Part shown: in pieces, positions 61,802 through 64,000 of the stretch
Position numbering within the stretch: position 1 is the first letter of the stretch
Layout: every line of letters starts with the position of its first letter
Source of the DNA: Myroides indicus
GTDB lineage: Bacteria; Bacteroidota; Bacteroidia; Flavobacteriales; Flavobacteriaceae
Assembly (NCBI RefSeq): GCF_004364575.1
Contig: NZ_SOAG01000015.1
Location: 1-64,000 of the forward strand
Length of the DNA stretch: 64,000 nt
Direction: 5' to 3'
Notes under the pieces: model-generated
The model's database searches: none
Told to the model about the DNA's origin: nothing
Seen by the model: the letters and a program-made list of their open reading frames with translations, nothing else
Position numbers and translations under genes: made by a program

Positions 61802-62620
61802 TTATTTATTTTTACGGTAATTACTGATTGCTTTGCGTACATTCTTATATTGCTTTAAAAGCTCTTCAGCTTCTTCAAAGTTGATTTTTAATTCTTCTTG
61901 CAACATATTAATTCCTCTCTGGGCAAGTTTGTCATTTGTTATTTTCATATCCACCATGCGATTTCCCTTTACTCTTCCTAGCTGAATCATAGTAGAAGTG
62001 GAAATCATGTTTAGAACTAATTTTTGAGCTGTACCTGCTTTCATCCTTGAACTGCCCGTTATAAACTCCGGGCCAACAATTACCTCAATAGGATAGTCAC
62101 AAACTTTTGTAATAGGACTATGTGCATTACTGGTAATACAAGCAGTTGGAATATGGTGTTGTCTGCATTCTTTCAAAGCATTAATTACGTAAGGTGTGAT
62201 TCCTGATGCCGCAATTCCGATAACTATATCCCGATTGTTGATATTGTAGGTTTGCAAATCATACCATCCTTGCAGGATATTGTCTTCTGCATTTTCTACG
62301 GCTGTACGGATGGCTTTGTCTCCTCCTGCAATAATGCCGATCACTAAATCGGGAGAAACACCATAGGTTGGAGGGCATTCAGAAGCATCTAATATTCCCA
62401 TTCTTCCCGAAGTTCCTGCTCCTATATAAAAGAGCCTGCCTCCATTTTTTAATTGAGTAATAATAACTTTAACAACAGCTTCTATTTGAGGAATTGCTTT
62501 TTTAATAGCCATTGGAACAAGCTGATCTTCTTGATTAATATTAGTTAATATGTCGCTTATAGACATATTTTCTAAACCGTCGTAATTAGATTCCTGCTCC
62601 GTTGTTTTAATAAAATTCAC
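61802..62620 (-). CDS. murQ: N-acetylmuramic acid 6-phosphate etherase
   Basis: 272-residue SIS-domain enzyme that removes D-lactate from MurNAc-6-phosphate in peptidoglycan recycling. GAGTSGRMGILDASE near residue 66, the GVSPDLVIGIIAGGDKA segment, IAASGITPYV and SSRMKAGTAQKLVLNMIS with catalytic acidic residues are present. First of a four-gene minus-strand unit, transcribed away from rnpB. Confidence 0.95.
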   Translation of the reverse strand: MNFIKTTEQESNYDGLENMSISDILTNINQEDQLVPMAIKKAIPQIEAVVKVIITQLKNGGRLFYIGAGTSGRMGILDASECPPTYGVSPDLVIGIIAGGDKAIRTAVENAEDNILQGWYDLQTYNINNRDIVIGIAASGITPYVINALKECRQHHIPTACITSNAHSPITKVCDYPIEVIVGPEFITGSSRMKAGTAQKLVLNMISTSTMIQLGRVKGNRMVDMKITNDKLAQRGINMLQEELKINFEEAEELLKQYKNVRKAISNYRKNK

Positions 62621-62730
62621 TTTTGTTTTTGTATGTATCCACTACAAAAATAGTCAAAATACTCCATTCTAAGTAGTTTAAATCACAAAACGAAATTAAA
62701 GTTTTATACTTCCCTTTAACAAAAAAGAAC

Positions 62731-62738
62731 TACTTTTG
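62731..62738 (+). promoter_or_regulatory. -7 box TACTTTTG of rnpB
   Basis: Exact TAnnTTTG match ending 6 bases before the first P1 nucleotide of the RNase P RNA, i.e. the distance expected for a transcription start at about 62745. The -33 region is T-rich without a clear TTG. Confidence 0.65.
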
Positions 62739-62744
62739 TTACCT

Positions 62745-63053
62745 GAGCAGGCTGCCTTATCGCTGGTTGTTTAATCAGAGGAAAGTCCGGACACCACAGA
62801 GTAGCATAATGGGTAACGCCCATCCTTAACCTTAGTTAGGAGGACCAGTGCAACAGAAAGAATGTACAGATAATGCTGTAGTGAAATCAGGTAAACTCTA
62901 TGCGGTGAAATGCCATGTATATTTAGCATTTGAGGGTTACTCGCCCGAAGCTTTAGGGGTAGGCAGATTGAACTGTTGAGTAATTAACAGTCTAGATAAA
63001 TGATAAGGGTGTACGCTTTTGTGCATACAGAATCCGGCTTATAAGCCTGCTCT
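62745..63053 (+). ncRNA. rnpB: RNase P RNA component
   Basis: Catalytic RNA that cuts 5' leaders from pre-tRNA. Helix P1 is formed by GAGCAGGCT (62745-62753) and AGCCTGCTC (63044-63052), nine perfect pairs. The universally conserved block GAGGAAAGTCCGG lies at 62778-62790, ACAGAA at 62853-62858, and the 3' GGCTTATA element at 63036-63043 ahead of the P1 strand. Length about 309 nt, bacterial A-type by layout and slightly short. It is convergent with rsmD and ends 5 bases from the rsmD stop codon. Confidence 0.96.
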
Positions 63054-63057
63054 TATT

Positions 63058-63612
63058 TTAATTTTCTTTTTCAGATTCAAATTCAAAAAATGAAAATACA
63101 GATCCACCATAATTTCTTTCAAAGGAAAGATTCGGTAAATGATCTAATTTTGTGAATTTAGAATGCTCAACAATCAGCATTCCCTCTTCGTCAAGGAGAT
63201 TATTGTTGAAGATATTTGATATAATTTGTTCAAATTGTTCTTGTGTAAAGTTATAAGGAGGATCAACAAAAATCAGATCATAGCTCGATTGATGTTTTTC
63301 AAGAAACTTAAAAACATCTGCTTTGTGCGAAATAATGTTGAGGTCAAAGTCTTTAGCTGTTTTTTTTATAAAATTAATACAGCCCTGATCAGTATCAACA
63401 CTTACTATAGATTCTACTCCTCTCGAAGCAAGCTCGTAACTGATATTCCCTGTTCCGGCAAATAAATCTAAAGCGCTTAATCCGTTAAAGTTAAAGTGAT
63501 GATTTAAAATATTAAATAAAGATTCTTTACCCATATCAGTTGTTGGTCTTACAGGTAAATTTTTAGGTGGATTAATTCTTCTACCTTTTAGTTTTCCAGA
63601 AATGATTCTCAT
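63058..63612 (-). CDS. rsmD: 16S rRNA (guanine966-N2)-methyltransferase
   Basis: 184-residue SAM-dependent methyltransferase. Start MRIISGKLKGRRINPP, the family block PTTDMGKESLFNIL, SAM motif I ALDLFAGTGNISYELASRG and the catalytic DPPYNF near residue 120. The start codon overlaps the stop of the DUF3822 gene upstream (ATGA). Confidence 0.95.
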   Translation of the reverse strand: MRIISGKLKGRRINPPKNLPVRPTTDMGKESLFNILNHHFNFNGLSALDLFAGTGNISYELASRGVESIVSVDTDQGCINFIKKTAKDFDLNIISHKADVFKFLEKHQSSYDLIFVDPPYNFTQEQFEQIISNIFNNNLLDEEGMLIVEHSKFTKLDHLPNLSFERNYGGSVFSFFEFESEKEN

Positions 63613-64000
63613 GAATGGAGTAAAATATAATGTTGATTAATCGTTCGGCTGTGTAGTGTTGTATTCTCTAAATTAAAAGTGTTCTTGTCCACTAGGTCTA
63701 AATAATTGATAAAAGTGTATGCTTGTTCAAATAAAGCATCATTTTTTTCAATTTGTCCCAGCAAATAAAGTTTTATTTTTTCTCTGTCTAAATTAAGCTG
63801 TTCCAGTACAAACAAAATATAGTAGATAAAATCTTGTTCAGTAAGATATTCAAAAGAATTAAATAAAATAAGTTTTCCGCTGTTTACGACTATAATTTCG
63901 AAGTGTTTTTTTTGAACGTGTACAAAAACTACTGTTTCTGTATTTTTATTTGATTTTTGAAGTATATGGTTAACAAGTCCCGTATTGATGTTCTGATAAG
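63609..64000 (-). CDS. DUF3822 family protein, 5' part outside the window
   Basis: The frame ending at 63609 stays open to the window edge; no start is seen, so the gene is partial (about 130 codons visible). Readable text: TGLVNHILQKSNKNTETVVF, HFEIIVVNSGKLILFNSFEY, LTEQDFIYYILFVLEQLNLD. This fits the DUF3822 protein that precedes rsmD in many flavobacteria; it has an actin-like-ATPase-type fold by prediction elsewhere, with unknown role. The TTG at 63815 is an internal codon and not a start. Confidence 0.82.
   Translation of the reverse strand, partial: YQNINTGLVNHILQKSNKNTETVVFVHVQKKHFEIIVVNSGKLILFNSFEYLTEQDFIYYILFVLEQLNLDREKIKLYLLGQIEKNDALFEQAYTFINYLDLVDKNTFNLENTTLHSRTINQHYILLHS

Noticed and set aside
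63609..63815. 68-codon gene starting at 63815
   Set aside because: The frame continues upstream to the window edge with DUF3822-like text; the TTG is internal.

Overview
The window reads as chromosomal DNA of a member of the Flavobacteriaceae (Bacteroidota), Myroides/Flavobacterium-like. The reasons are low GC, promoters with the TAnnTTTG -7 element, no Shine-Dalgarno bias, the gliding lipoprotein GldI, a fused CcoN-CcoO cbb3 oxidase, bacillithiol synthesis (BshC), the family-specific order parA-parB-DUF5683-dapB-lepB-wbqC, and many lineage-restricted families (WbqC, DUF2911, DUF3822, DUF6095-like, TIGR03643). No tRNA, rRNA, CRISPR array or prophage was seen. The only RNA gene is rnpB.

Layout. 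1-8.3 kb: a cut-off IS1182-type transposase, fumC, a small membrane protein, a phosphorus-acquisition operon (TonB-dependent receptor, purple-acid-type phosphatase, beta-propeller phytase lipoprotein) and a 2,4-dienoyl-CoA reductase-like SDR. 8.4-13.7 kb: parAB, DUF5683, dapB, large signal peptidase I, WbqC. 13.8-16.5 kb (minus): nrnA-like DHH phosphoesterase, gldI, and a cyclophilin+FKBP lipoprotein. 16.5-26.2 kb: a complete microaerobic respiration locus with an FNR-type regulator divergent from ccoI, then ccoS, ccoNO, ccoQ, ccoP, ccoG, ccoH and a TauE/SafE-like protein. 26.4-35.2 kb (minus): bshC, a decaying patch of SdpI-family paralogues and a broken PH-domain-like gene, an alpha/beta hydrolase, a YIP1-like protein, a DUF2089 regulator, a large secreted MORN/YwqK-repeat protein and a small TIGR03643 protein. 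35.4-45.1 kb: DMT permease, htpG, lipocalin-like lipoprotein, OmpA lipoprotein, PspC/PadR pair, DUF4442, TIGR01777 epimerase, grpE-dnaJ. 45.3-49.4 kb: ABC transporter pair, a sigma-54-type response regulator without DNA-binding domain, and a one-domain helicase-like protein. 49.4-58.3 kb: coaD, ddl, PASTA protein, rluD, tilS, dsbD, DUF2911, purB. 58.3-64 kb: a degenerate patch, sirtuin, trmH, terC operon with murQ, rnpB, rsmD and a partial DUF3822 gene.

The strongest non-textbook signals are regulatory. (1) Two FNR-like boxes (TGAT-AAAT-GTCA at 17271, TGAC-AAAT-ATCA at 19744) both sit exactly 35 nt upstream of a -7-like box. The second promoter would start transcription at a perfect 5x ATTAGGT heptamer array that runs directly into the ccoS start codon. 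(2) htpG and grpE-dnaJ share a GG-N10-GA sigma-54-like element (TTGGYA-N5-TTTGA), each preceded by two TGACA-type half-sites 3 nt apart. Other notable points are the broken middle copy of an SdpI triplet, a MITE-like inverted-repeat element before ccoG, and several lineage-typical reductions (DnaJ with half its zinc domain, single-heme CcoP, sirtuin without zinc cysteines).

All assignments come from reading the sequence and from knowledge of families. No database search was run.
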